Positions 34,823 to 45,356 of a stretch of DNA of 64,000 bases are shown in pieces. The translations under genes were made by a program, and so were the position numbers. Each line of letters opens with the position of its first letter. The first letter of the stretch is position 1. The notes beneath the pieces are model-generated. The model was given only the letters and a program-made list of their open reading frames with translations. It did no database searches and was not told the origin of the DNA. The stretch comes from Zarea fungicola (taxonomy: Eukaryota > Ascomycota > Sordariomycetes > Hypocreales > Cordycipitaceae), in NCBI GenBank assembly GCA_900169235.1, contig FWCC01000151.1, positions 62,001 through 126,000 on the forward strand, in the 5' to 3' direction.

Positions 34823-35158
34823 ATGGTCCAAGCGAACGCCGTCATCGGTATCATTGTCATTCTCCATGTAGCAATCGGTGTCCTCTTCAGCATCGGTATC
34901 TGTTGCATCAGGCATAGCATCCCACCGTCGGATTACGACAGCTACCCTGACAGCACCACAATGACCACCGATCCCCCCAAAGACCCAACTCCAACTCCAA
35001 CCCCACCTCCGCCGCTGCATCGTGACGGCGGTTTTAACGTCCCAACTACTCCAAGTGGTGACGGCGGTTTCAACGTCCCAACTACTCCAAGTGGTGCCTC
35101 CAACGTCCCCCGTCTGGCGGGCGGCAGAGCGAGTGCATCACGTAAAACCGCTGGGTGA
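34823..35158 (+). CDS. Putative small single-span membrane protein
   Basis: An intronless frame of 111 residues starting at MVQANAVIG. Residues ~6-29 form one strong hydrophobic helix (IGIIVILHVAIGVLFSIGIC), followed by CIRH and then a Pro/Thr-rich, probably disordered tail. The tail contains two consecutive copies of DGGFNVPTTPSG encoded by a 36-bp direct repeat, then a third degenerate start. The frame continues upstream of this methionine to 34706, but those residues look like untranslated leader. No family is recognised. The repeat preserved in frame and the clean hydrophobic helix argue it is coding; isolation in a gene-poor region and lack of any known domain argue caution. Confidence 0.4.
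   Translation: MVQANAVIGIIVILHVAIGVLFSIGICCIRHSIPPSDYDSYPDSTTMTTDPPKDPTPTPTPPPPLHRDGGFNVPTTPSGDGGFNVPTTPSGASNVPRLAGGRASASRKTAG
35024..35095 (+). repeat. 36-bp direct duplication inside a small ORF
   Basis: Two adjacent 36-bp copies, 35024-35059 and 35060-35095, differ by a single silent base (TTT versus TTC). Each encodes DGGFNVPTTPSG. The near identity means a recent duplication or ongoing repeat expansion. Confidence 0.95.
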
Positions 35159-35836
35159 ACATGGCATTCCCGGAGATGTTGGACTCATCGACGAGAACAC
35201 GGCAACCCGAGATAATATAGTACAAAAGCTTCTACATAGAGATGCATTCAAGGGAAGGACGCTTGCAAGAGAAGGACGCTTGCAAGACAGGAAACTGGTG
35301 AATGTTGTGGTAGACCTGGTGAGCTGTATAGCGTAGCCAAGGGTCAAGCTCAAAATTAGCATGTGCAAGTCACGTTCGTATTTCTTCAAGCCAAGTTATC
35401 AATTCAAGCTGCAGTCATCGCTCAATTAACCAAGTGAAAGGACCGTCACGTCGTCAAGTCCTTAATGCCAGAGAAAATCACGATGGTGCTGTAGAGTATC
35501 AGTTAAGCTTGCTGCTCCTCAGTCAAGTCCGAGTGCATTCGAGTCAGATATAGCTTCCATCAGCCGAGTTTGCGGCCCTAGATTGAGTGCGATTGATTGC
35601 TAGCCAGGCTATCATTGCTGCTTGTGTTATCAAGTGCACTCTCCTAGGGTTTTGCTAGTATCTTAAACTGTCGGTTCCCGTGTGTTACGTACAAGACCGT
35701 TTGGAAAACATGTCACGAATGGCTTTGCATTGTTTGACGGTATTCGCCACTATAGGAAAGAAGGAAATTCATCTATCGAAGCGTACCATTCACGGAACTC
35801 ATATCAAGCTAGCCTGTCTGGGAACTCGGCGAATGT
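35159..35836. other. Convergent intergenic region
   Basis: Between the small membrane-protein frame and the 3' end of the HSP70-like gene. It contains a short imperfect direct repeat GGAAGGACGCTTGCAAGA near 35252-35283. Otherwise frames are short and without domains. Confidence 0.5.
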
Positions 35837-38211
35837 TCACTTGAAGTTAATCTTCTTCGCTGGGCATCTCCTTTCATCGCGTGTATTTCTGCCATACACT
35901 CCACAGAATGTCAAGCTGGTCGCCTGCAGAATCATCTCAATCTCGAAACAAGCGTGATATAACCTGGAGCTGCTTCCCTCAATGGAGATGGTCGGGATCG
36001 TCAGATCCTTGAGGTCAAGACTGAAGTCTGTAATCTTCCACGCATCTGCACGCCGTAGGGCGGAAAAGTTACGTCAATACACATTGGGGCAAAGGGCATA
36101 TAGCTGAAACATGTAGTGCGTGGGACATACTTGGATCGTTTTGATACTCAGGCGGATCGCGCTTCTCGCAAACAAAAATTTGGATGTTGATCAAGCAGGC
36201 CTCATGCGCTTTCTGGCCAGGGATGACTTTGGCCTTCTTTTCGTAAGGGTAGTATTGTGGCTCGCCATTGGGAATATCGTCGTTCTGGTTTTCACTAGTG
36301 AGTAGTCTGGAATCTTGACTTATTAACGGGGACGGAATTTTACGTACCATCTTGGCAAACCACTGCATCCGCGCAACTTTAGCTCCATCGTCTCGCATCT
36401 CTCTGCTCCTCATATTAGGTTTGTGGGAGACTCCTAATCCAGTATCAAGTGTGGCATACCTCTTCGCTATAGGGTCTCCTTCCTTGAAGTTGTCATAAGC
36501 CCATGTGCCGTAGTGGCGGCCAGCTTTCCTGGAGACGACTGTCACTGTCCGGGTAATGAAATTGAAAGCCCCATCCGGTGCAGCAGCGGCTCTCCTCGCA
36601 CCGACCAGGCCACCGACCAGGCTAGCAGCAATCGCACCCTTCACAATGGCTGTTGCACTGTTTTTTTTTTTTGTATAATGGTCAGGTGAGTGCTACGCGC
36701 TACGGTGGACACCAACTTACCCGTCCTCAAACCCGGACACCTTGATACCGTGATCGGCCACGCAGTTCATATTTTGCAGCTCCTTCTTCAGATATGGGTT
36801 CCGGCCGAATCCCCCAGCAAGCACAATCTCCTTTACATTGCCTTCGGTGTGGCTAATTTGATCGCGGACTAGAGCTAAAATTTTGTTAATGACTTTGTCA
36901 AATACATTGACACGTAATTCTTCGTCTGTCAGCTCGAGGATATTCTTCTTCGTAATACCATGCCGCTTGCTTGGCATGAGACCCTGTATCCTGATGAAAT
37001 GCGGTTCTCTATTCTGACCGGAGAACTTGGGCTTGATTTTTGTCTCGAAAGCTCCCAATGCGTCGATCATGAATTCAGGGTCCCAGTTGGAATAGTCTCG
37101 TAGTTTCTCTTCAAGGTATTTCTCGAAGATACGGTTCAAAAACATGCTGCCGCAAAGTCCCCCCGAGCCCGCTCCTGCTCCGACCAGTTCACAGTGATGC
37201 CGATCTTGCGATAGAGACTTGACTCGGAAAGAGGTGAGGTCAACCGTTCTATTGGTGAGTGAGCATACGCGTCTACCATCAGTTTTTTTGTTCTCCAATT
37301 CGCCCAATTGGCCACCATCTTGGAGAAATACACATACCCGCCTCCAGCGTCACATACAACGAATGTGTCGCCTTTTTCTATACTCAGCATCTTCTTGATG
37401 GCCCATATTCCGGCTGCTTCGGACTCGGGGATCAGCGTGATCTCACTCCCCCGGCCCATGTCGGCCCTTTCGGCGCAGGATCGGGTCTTCTCTTGCTCGT
37501 TATAGTCCCACAGAGCTGGAACGGTGATGATGTACTGTCTCTCCATCGCTGCCACCTGCTCAATATCTCCAAGCTTCTTATCCACGGCTTGCTTGATACC
37601 GACGAGGTAATCCGTGACGAGCTTCTCGCAGTCTTCTCCTTTGACGCGTGGCTTGGCCGTCTTGCTGTCGTACAGCTTTGTAAGCTCCGACTCTCGGGCT
37701 CGTCGTTCTTCGAAGTCGTCGCAAAGCCCCAGCTTGAACCACTCATGGATCTTCTCACCATGCTGGGCATACCTCTGGGCGCGGTATCCCCAGACATATG
37801 AGCCGCTGCTTCCGCCGTTGTCGTAGCGAAGTACACTGATACAGGATATGAATCAAATTAGTTGCCAAATTGGCCGTGACTGCTCAGGATCGTGGACTTA
37901 CGTCGGTACTTGGCCCTCCGTATCATCTCCACCTTCACCCCAGCTCGTCAACAGCTGTAGTCCACCAGTCTATCGATCGAACGCGGCGTAAGCAGACGCC
38001 GTCGATATATGAGGAGCCTGATCCTTACCTCGGCCGTATGGGCATAGGCAACTGAAGTGAATGTCGTTCCTACGGCGCCAGGAAAAAGATTAAATCTAGT
38101 GCATGTACACGACTGGCCCGGCAGCGAGGGTGAACACATACCAAAATCGACGGCTACAAGAATTTTGCCGCGACCCGCAGCAGCACGGACAGTAACTGAC
38201 TTCTTTGGCAT
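35837..38211 (-). CDS. HSP70-like actin-fold ATPase
   Basis: Eight exons (38142-38211, 38029-38069, 37902-37969, 37338-37835, 36721-37248, 36348-36657, 36131-36284, 35837-36045) close exactly in frame to 588 residues. The first nucleotide-binding loop is VAVDFGTTFTSVAYAH, the second phosphate loop is CDAGGGTVDLTSF, and the adenosine motif is LAGGFGRNPYL, so the actin/HSP70 ATPase core is intact. The canonical substrate-binding domain and the EEVD tail are absent; the last ~150 residues are unlike classical HSP70 and end in a beta-rich stretch. This is the divergent fungal HSP70-like group found in many lineage-specific copies. The intron at 36285-36347 is 63 nt with no in-frame stop, so retention would insert 21 residues. 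An alternative ATG lies eight codons upstream. It is head to head with the next gene. Confidence 0.88.
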
Positions 38212-38768
38212 ACTAGTGGGCTTGAATGACAACATTGATAGTCTGACAAGACTCCAAACCGACCAAACCGTCGATGTTTGTTTCAAACAGCAAGACAACG
38301 ACGTAAGCTGGCTGAATCTAGGCAGAAAAGATATATCCTACGGCTAACTGGACGCTGCACGGAACGACAGCCCAATAGCCATGCGAACCATTTCGGCTGC
38401 CTTGCACAAGACGTGATCAGAGTTACACGAGGAAGGAGCAAGCCGCCTATGAGAAATCGTCTTCCGACAGCCACCACGCAGTTGGACCCACGCGACCACG
38501 TCAGTCGGGCGTAAATGAGTCTCTTTCAGCTTGCCATCACACTCAGCCATTTCCATCTTGAAGATCTTACCTAATTTTGTCCCGGCTGCTACCCTCTGCG
38601 AACTTGTGCAGAACTTCGTGTGCCTTAACGTTAAAGTGGAAACCCATCTCACAATTTTACGGCTTGAGTTTGTTCACTCTCAGGAACCAAAATTATCCCC
38701 TATGCACTGAGCGGAGTCTTCTTAGGCAGGAATCATCCTGCATCAAAAGTCGACGAGGGAAGGATAGG
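38212..38768. promoter_or_regulatory. Shared divergent promoter region
   Basis: These 557 bases separate the start codons of the HSP70-like gene (minus) and the coiled-coil protein gene (plus). No gene is seen within. The arrangement allows co-regulation, but no specific element could be assigned. Confidence 0.5.
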
Positions 38769-40615
38769 ATGTCTAATCCCGATAACTGGCCGGAGGAGGC
38801 TAAGAACGAAATCTCCAGACTTGAGTTTGAGAATGATGCACTTCAGCAGGAGGTCGGTCGCTCTGTAGCCAAGATTATGTCACTCCAGGGTGAAGGCGAC
38901 CAGATTACAGACGGGAGCTTGAAGAAAAGATTCGAAGAGATTTGCGCCAATATCGAGGACTGGGCCACGGCGATCGAGATGGAATTTCTCCAGCAGGGGT
39001 GGGAGTTCCGCCAGGTATTTCGCCAAATACTTGAGAAAGACTCTGTACAGGAGTTGCTGTGTCGGTGGGGATTGCTGAAAAACCCTAATGAGCTTGCTGA
39101 AAATATTGGAAAGCTGCGCTGGCTAGGTCGGCTCGACACATGTATCAACGTTGTCTTGTCCTGCGTCATATGGCAAGTCTTGTACGCTGAAATCTTCGCC
39201 AAAACGTGGCCCCCTGGAACAGAAGACGAAGCTGCCAGCGGGCTGCATTATATCACAGAAGCAATCAGGGACGGCGCGGACGGAAAGGTCAGTGAAGGTC
39301 AGTCGAAAGAAAAGTAGCCCATATGCAAGGACGCCGACCCATCTGGTGACTGATCGGATTAACAGAGTCGGTTCTTCGAGCCAATAAATGGAGATCAAGC
39401 GCCATTTCTAGTCTCGCTACCACAGAAAGGTTCAGATCTGCACGCAATACATACTTGGAGAAGATATTTAATTCTCTGTGGTATACACTTAGCAGACCTC
39501 CGCTGTCCATGGATGAAAACACCCTCAGGAAGCACGCCCCGAATCTCAGAGGCAGCATTATCGTGGCAGCTGCGGACCTTAAACAGGATATGGCTTCCTC
39601 CACATTCGAATACTCTGTTCTCGATCCTCGCGGCAAGCCGTCTCTGCAAGCCCAACTGCACGAGTCGACGCTGAAGGACATTGAAGGCTGGAGAGTTGTG
39701 AACCAGAGCCAGTCTGTCGGTGGCATCTTTCTATGCCTATTCCCAGGTGTTTACAAAAAGGCCTCAAAAGACGGGGAGCTGACCCCGTTAGTGAAGCCCG
39801 TTCTTCTCACGTTCCACGAAGATGCCGCAGAGAGGCTCCAAGCTTTCCAGTCGCAAGGGGCACAGCCGAAGCCACAGCCACGAAGAAAGTCTGAGCCAAG
39901 CTTCGGCCCCCATCATCCCGATGGGAAACTAGGCGAAGAGACAGGGCGCTCTACAAGGCGAGGCAAGCAGAGTGAGCGAGCGGGGGGGTTTAGCACTCAA
40001 TGGGGGAAATTCCTGAGCAACCCAATCAAGAGCATTATAGGCCACCAGGCGGAGGAGGGCTCAAGATCAAATGCCAGATCTAACATGGATTCACCCGGTG
40101 GCAGCACGTTAGGAGATAAAACAAGGCAACGGAAGTCTCGGGGACCCTCACAGTCGGGACAGAAAAGATCACAGAAAAGGCCGTCGCGACAGGCGGCCTC
40201 AACATCTTCCACAGCTGCTTCGGCCGATTTGCAGGGACGGCAGTTGGCCAGCATGAGGCGTGAGGATTCAAGCAGGGACCTGATAGGTGACCTGGGTGCA
40301 CCACCCAAAAATACTTCCCAAGTCTTGCCCACCACGGCAACAAGGGAGGTTCAGTCACCTCGGCGGAGTGATAGCCAGAAGACCGGCGAAGATCCCTCAA
40401 ATTCAGACGGTGCAAGTTCAACTGTCACCGCCGCTGCAAGGTGCGAACCGGTTGGCAGCCCTCATGACCCTCATAACCGACGGATCGACGTTGATATCGA
40501 GGGCACTCCGAGGCAGTCATACATGTTCCAAACAAGCTTGTCGGGGGGAGCTTCGACTTCCATAATTTGTTCAGATTGGAAGGACCCATTCCGTCCACCT
40601 GTAGCGCGAGGTTAG
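38769..40615 (+). CDS. Unrecognised coiled-coil/disordered protein
   Basis: Exons 38769-39297 and 39366-40615, with a 68-nt intron (GTCAGTCG donor, ATTAACAG acceptor), join in frame to 592 residues. A donor 13 bases earlier would break the frame, so the second GTCAGT is used. Residues ~10-45 form a predicted coiled coil (ISRLEFENDALQQEV). Next comes a helical globular region with KKRFEEICANIEDWATAIE and LGRLDTCINVVLSCVIWQVL, then a second conserved-looking part RGSIIVAAADLKQDM and GWRVVNQSQSVGG. From about residue 350 it is Ser/Arg/Lys/Gln-rich and disordered, ending DPFRPPVARG. No signal peptide, enzyme motif or known domain is recognised. It is divergent to the HSP70-like gene, which suggests a functional link (client, adaptor or partner), but this is inference. 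Confidence 0.8.
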
Positions 40616-42689
40616 AACTACTGTTATTCAATGTCATATATAACCCGCTAATATGTCACGATTAAGCAACGACAGATTAAAGCAATGGCTGCGCGGCCCT
40701 AGACTTGGTAAGAAAAAATTGCCTATTTTGTTGGAGCAGGATAATTGCGTAGATGTTTGACATAAACTCCGACGGGTAAACAAGGACAAGCACAGAGCGG
40801 GGATCTATGCTTAATGTGCTGGGCCTTGCGACGAATCTCGGCCCAACTCTTGCAGATTGTGGGGTGTGGCACAACAGAGAGTACAGCTGCATTTATTGCT
40901 GTCAAAGTGTGTAAATAACTACCGTGTACGTTGTCTCGTTTAGTGTATGGAGCTCCATCGCTTAATTATCTATCTCCTGAGATGAAAACGCAATAAATGA
41001 TTATTATTTATGCAGTCAAGAATGGCCATGAACATAAGTAGATATCCCTTCTTAGCATGTTTCTGTGATAGAAAAAAACGAATCAGATATAAAATCATTA
41101 TACCCTTACAGTTCTCACTTCATCTACACAGTAATCACTATAACTGGACTTGATCCACTTTTACAGTACAATAGTTATGCCACATTAAAGATAATAGTTC
41201 GAACCTAACTCAACCCTTGATAAACTAGGTGGGACTCGGCATATGCTTTATGTCTCACCCGTAACGCCGGCCCGGAATAACAGAGACCAACACGAGCTCC
41301 CCTGCTCAAATAAGCGCTTCTAAGTGCAAGTTCATATTTTCCCAACTAGTAATGTTAACTTTTAACGCTAAAAGTATTATCTACCTTCCTACTTTGGGCT
41401 AGCCCTAGAGTCCGTGACGTTGACAGGGTCCAATACTTGTGACCACCCATCCTACAATTTAACACCAATCTTCGGCGTCATGCCTATCAAGGCAGTAAGA
41501 TAAGAGCTGCAGAAATTCGTTCTCCTCTGACCATATTGCAGCTTGATTACGCTCGACGCCCTTCCCACTTGACTTCGCTATGCTCCATACAATAGGCACT
41601 CTCCGCCAACGCAAATGTCAAGGCGCTCCTCAGATCGTCGTGAGGAGTGTGCCCATAAACGTAATCAAACCGGTTAATTCAGCTGTGATATGGGGGTCGA
41701 TTTCAATAGTTAGGGAATCCAACATCAAGCAACCTGACACTGGCTAGGTAATCCAAGTGCGAATGACTCAACCTAGTACTCGGGGCTGGAAGATCATCCT
41801 TCAGTTTCTCGGCTTTAGATCCGCCTACTGACTGAAACAGGTTCTGAGCATTTGCCCTTACATATGCCAGCGAACTTGCGGTTGCGGATGTAAGGCCATA
41901 CTCAGTAGAACCCTCTCTAGAACCGCGTGCTGATTGTCTTCTCCTCTTCAGTCATTTCGCTGCCATACAATGTGGTCAGGCTACGGCAATGCGTAGTAAG
42001 TTGCTCCAAATTATGCCGGGAATTGGAATACATCCACGGAGTACTAAGCGTATACTGTCGGGCAATTTCAGTTGAGAACAGCCCTTGGAAAGCATGTACA
42101 GTGTGACCATCGACCATGGCGTGGAACCAGTACCTATTATGGCGTACTGTCTGCCTCAGTGCAGTTCGCCACCATGGCGGCGTTATCCCTATAAAAGACA
42201 TCCCATAATCCCGGTGCATATAGGTTTAAGTCCGCGAATCCCATTTTAATTGTCTTTAACTAAAGCATCAGCGACCTGCACTTCGTATATACGAGACTAA
42301 AAGACGGGGTAGCATAGCATCATCTGGCCGATCATTAATGGACGGTTGAATGTTAAAGGAGGGGGGGGAACGAGTTTTTTGAAGGGTGCCTTCTACCTGA
42401 ATGGTGAAGTGGCTCTGTCACAGAGTCCACAATGTGAGCCAACTGATCAGGGGTGTAAATTGAAAAGCTCGTAAAGTCCGATATTTAAATGGCCAAAATT
42501 CTTAGCCCCGAAGCAACAATGTGGTGACGTCAGAAAGGGCAGAACTTATTTCTCTACTGGCCAGTATAAGTATTGAACAGACCCAACAGAGTAAGGACTC
42601 GACTTGAACAGAATCAAGAAACACTGAGCCACCTTTACTACATATTATAGCAACCTCTCATCAAGAGTTTACGACCGTACAACTGCGCA
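40616..42689. other. AT-rich gene-poor region
   Basis: Two kilobases of AT-rich sequence containing one 100-residue minus frame (41917-42219, listed separately) and a G9 run near 42361-42369. Its right end is the promoter of the reductase gene, with a GTATAAG element near 42563. No mobile-element ends recognised. Confidence 0.5.
41917..42219 (-). CDS. Isolated 100-residue ORF, unrecognised
   Basis: The frame opens with an ATG (MHRDYGMSFIGITPPWW) and has a composition rich in Trp, His and Tyr (WFHAMVDGHTVHAFQG). It looks protein-like rather than random, but matches no family I know. It stands alone in an AT-rich stretch without clear introns. It may be the remaining exon of a decayed gene, or chance. 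Confidence 0.22.
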   Translation of the reverse strand: MHRDYGMSFIGITPPWWRTALRQTVRHNRYWFHAMVDGHTVHAFQGLFSTEIARQYTLSTPWMYSNSRHNLEQLTTHCRSLTTLYGSEMTEEEKTISTRF

Positions 42690-44077
42690 ATGCCCGCTGT
42701 CTTGAGCACTCGCCCTCTTATCCTTGTAACCGGATCCAATGGTTACCTGGGAACTTGGACTGTCCAGATGCTCCTGGAAAGACGCTATTCCGTTCGAGCC
42801 GCAGTAAGGACCGAGGAGAGAGGTGCTCATCTGAAACAGATATTTTGCTCGCATGGGGAATATTTGCAAACAATCGCTGTTGGAGATATTGAAAAGGTAA
42901 GCAAGAAGTCTGCGACGGCGATACATTACCAACAGCCATTTAATAGCAAGGTGCCTTCGATCAAGCCGTTCAGGGCGTTCAGGGAGTTATACACACGGCC
43001 TCCCCTGTTACTCTAGCTGCGGATGATCCTCAGGGTACGTAGAATCGTGATCAATGGTTGCCTCACTGTTGCCCTTCTGCAGAGACTTGGTCACACATTA
43101 ACCTTGGATCTGGCACAGAATTAATTGTTCCTGCTGTGAATGGAGTCGCTGGACTATTGGAGAGTGCCAAGGAATTTGGGTAAGCCTTGACATATTTGCA
43201 GTCGCACCAGCAGAGCTATGCTTACATGTTGTTCATTCTAGATCCATGATTCAGCGAATTGTCCTCACATCCTCTTGTGCCGCAATTTTAGATGCCTCCG
43301 ACAAAGATATAACAGTTTCCGAGAACGACTGGAATGATGAGCGCGTGAAAGAGTGTGCAGCGCACGGACGGGACGCGAGCGCCCTCTCGAAGTATTCCGC
43401 TTCTAAAACGCTGGCTGAACGAGGCAAGTTACCATTTTGCCTCACTGGAGACCTAACTAACAACTTCAGCTGCTTGGGACTTTGTTAAATCCCATGACAA
43501 GCTGGGCTGGGACCTGGTCGTCATAAATCCTCCATGGATTTTTGGAGTAAGCCCTGTGATTCCAAGGATACAAAAATAATGCTGACCTGACTAGCCTCCA
43601 ATTCATGAATTAAAGGGTCCAGAATCCCTCAATCCTTCATGCAAATTATTGTATAATGCGCTGGTGAATAACGATTTCATGGGCACGGAGCCAACCGAGC
43701 GACCCGGACATGGGTGGGTAGATGTTCGCGATGTCGCGGCCGCCCACATTCGAGCCCTGGAATCACAGGACGCCGGGGGCCAGCGGATCATCGTCTGTGC
43801 CGGAGAGTGGGTTTGGCAGGATATGAGTAAGTTGATGCATACTATGCTAATCATCTCCCATTGAACCAATGCTAACTAAGTAGTCAATGCCGCACTTTCT
43901 CTCCCTGGCTCAATTTATAAACCGCACGCTGACGTATCTGGGCCGAAAGACGTGACTTCGCGGCTCATAAAATTTAATACAACAAAGGAAAAGATACTAT
44001 TGGGGATCCAGTTTCGTACTTTAAAGGAGCACGTTTATGATATTCTTGTGGATTATATCAAGCGTGGCTGGTATTGA
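42690..44077 (+). CDS. NAD(P)-dependent epimerase/ketoreductase (extended SDR)
   Basis: Seven exons (42690-42896, 42947-43034, 43083-43179, 43242-43423, 43470-43546, 43595-43826, 43884-44077) close in frame to 358 residues. The Rossmann loop VTGSNGYLGTWTV (TGxxGxxG type) lies near residue 12, with VRAAVRTEER after the second strand as a cofactor-selecting segment. VIHTASPV and RIVLTSSCAAI follow, and the catalytic YSASK contains Tyr and Lys. The NPPWIFGP and HGWVDVRDVAAAHI segments match the dihydroflavonol-4-reductase/Gre2-like group of extended short-chain dehydrogenases. The fourth intron (43424-43469) is a GC-AG intron with a consensus AG|GCAAGT donor. Role: reduction of a ketone or aldehyde; substrate unknown. 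It is near, but not contiguous with, the oxidoreductases at 19-32 kb. Confidence 0.87.
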
Positions 44078-44531
44078 CCTCACTCGTCGCCACGAAAAAT
44101 CTGGTACGGATTTGGACAGGGTCCTTTGTCGCCAACTTGAGATTTGAGCTTCAGCAGAGCCACTTTATAACAATCCACCAGCTACAACATCAAAGCAACC
44201 AAGCTTCAATACATATCAACACCCTTTACTTGCCACAGCAGCACGAGTCTATCTATGTTTCACACCCTTATCTAACTCACTAGTTTGAGTAAACAAGGCA
44301 TTGAAGCACTAAAGTAGCACACACTCCAATTAAGGTAAGATCAGGTAGTCTATATAAATTGAGAAGGGTCTAATACTATTCTATGACAGACAAAGAAACT
44401 AGCTCCAGTCTAATGCAAAATACTAATAAGCAACCAGCGTGAAGGGAACTTTTAGTAGACTGTTGTGATCTCTTTATAGTACATGACACTTGGAGTGAGG
44501 CGTTCATACCACTTGAGCAGAGCAACAACAC
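44078..44531. other. Convergent intergenic region
   Basis: The 3' flanks of the reductase (+) and NPP1 (-) genes meet here. It is AT-rich with no supported frame or RNA gene. Confidence 0.6.
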
Positions 44532-45356
44532 TTAGAATGCGCAAATGTTCATGCTGTTTGGTGGATCAGCCTCACCCCACGTCCAGTCCTTGTGCAGGTT
44601 GTCGGTGTGACGCAAGAAGTCGCGGGACCACCACTGGTAGTCGGGGTTGCGGTAGGCCGAGTCCGAGTTGGGCCGGGTAGGGTTGCAGGTGTCCTTGAAG
44701 GAGCTGGTGTGCCAGTCGTGGTGGACGGAGTGGTGGAACTTTGAAAAGTAAAACTTGGCGTGGTCCCTGTTCTTCTGGCCAAAGGCGGCCCAGTCGTTGA
44801 CGCCGTCAAAGGTGTCGTTGATGTCGCCCCAGGCAATGTGCGGGTGCTTGCCGTCCTGCTCCATGATGGCCGACTCGCGGACCCAGCCGCCGCTGCCCTT
44901 GACGAAGCGCACCACGACGCCCTCCCAGTCGCTCATGTGTCCGGTGTCCTTCTTGAAGTACACGTAGTAGACGATTCTCCACGCGCCGTCGTTGCCAGAC
45001 GAGTCCTGGGGGCACTTCTGGACCCGGAAGTACGTCGGGATGGTGGCAAAGGGCTCGCCGGGGATGTTGCCGTAGTGCGTCTGGATGCCTTTCCAGGCGG
45101 GCTCCGGCGGGCAGCCGTGGTTCAGCTTGCCGATGTTGCAGTTGTCTGCGGCTACGCCATTGGTCTGGTGGCCATGACCGTCTTCAGCAGCAGACGGCAT
45201 GCAGGTTCCCGATGGCATGTACCACATGGGCGCTGCGGCGAGGGCAGCCGCGAAACCTTGGCCGTCGGTGAAGGCACTCTCGGGGATCGGGTTGTTGGCC
45301 CAGACGCCCTGGGCACCGAGCAGGATTCCAGATATGATGGTCTTGACGAGAGTCAT
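44532..45356 (-). CDS. NPP1-domain (necrosis-inducing-like) secreted protein
   Basis: An intronless frame of 274 residues starts at MTLVKTIISGILLGAQGVWA, a good signal peptide; the frame continues upstream only from a TTG. It spans a typical NLP length. The conserved family segment appears as GHMSDWE at residues 139-145, where the canonical heptapeptide is GHRHDWE. So His140, Asp143, Trp144 and Glu145 are kept but the R-H pair is replaced by Met-Ser. Cysteines occur in GTCMPS, NCNIGK, HGCPP, QKCPQD, DTCNP and NICAF, enough for disulfides. NLPs are secreted by plant-associated microbes; some damage plant membranes and many are non-toxic. The altered heptapeptide makes a non-cytolytic role more likely, which is inference. 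Absence of introns and an AT-rich neighbourhood fit an accessory gene. Confidence 0.85.
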   Translation of the reverse strand: MTLVKTIISGILLGAQGVWANNPIPESAFTDGQGFAAALAAAPMWYMPSGTCMPSAAEDGHGHQTNGVAADNCNIGKLNHGCPPEPAWKGIQTHYGNIPGEPFATIPTYFRVQKCPQDSSGNDGAWRIVYYVYFKKDTGHMSDWEGVVVRFVKGSGGWVRESAIMEQDGKHPHIAWGDINDTFDGVNDWAAFGQKNRDHAKFYFSKFHHSVHHDWHTSSFKDTCNPTRPNSDSAYRNPDYQWWSRDFLRHTDNLHKDWTWGEADPPNSMNICAF

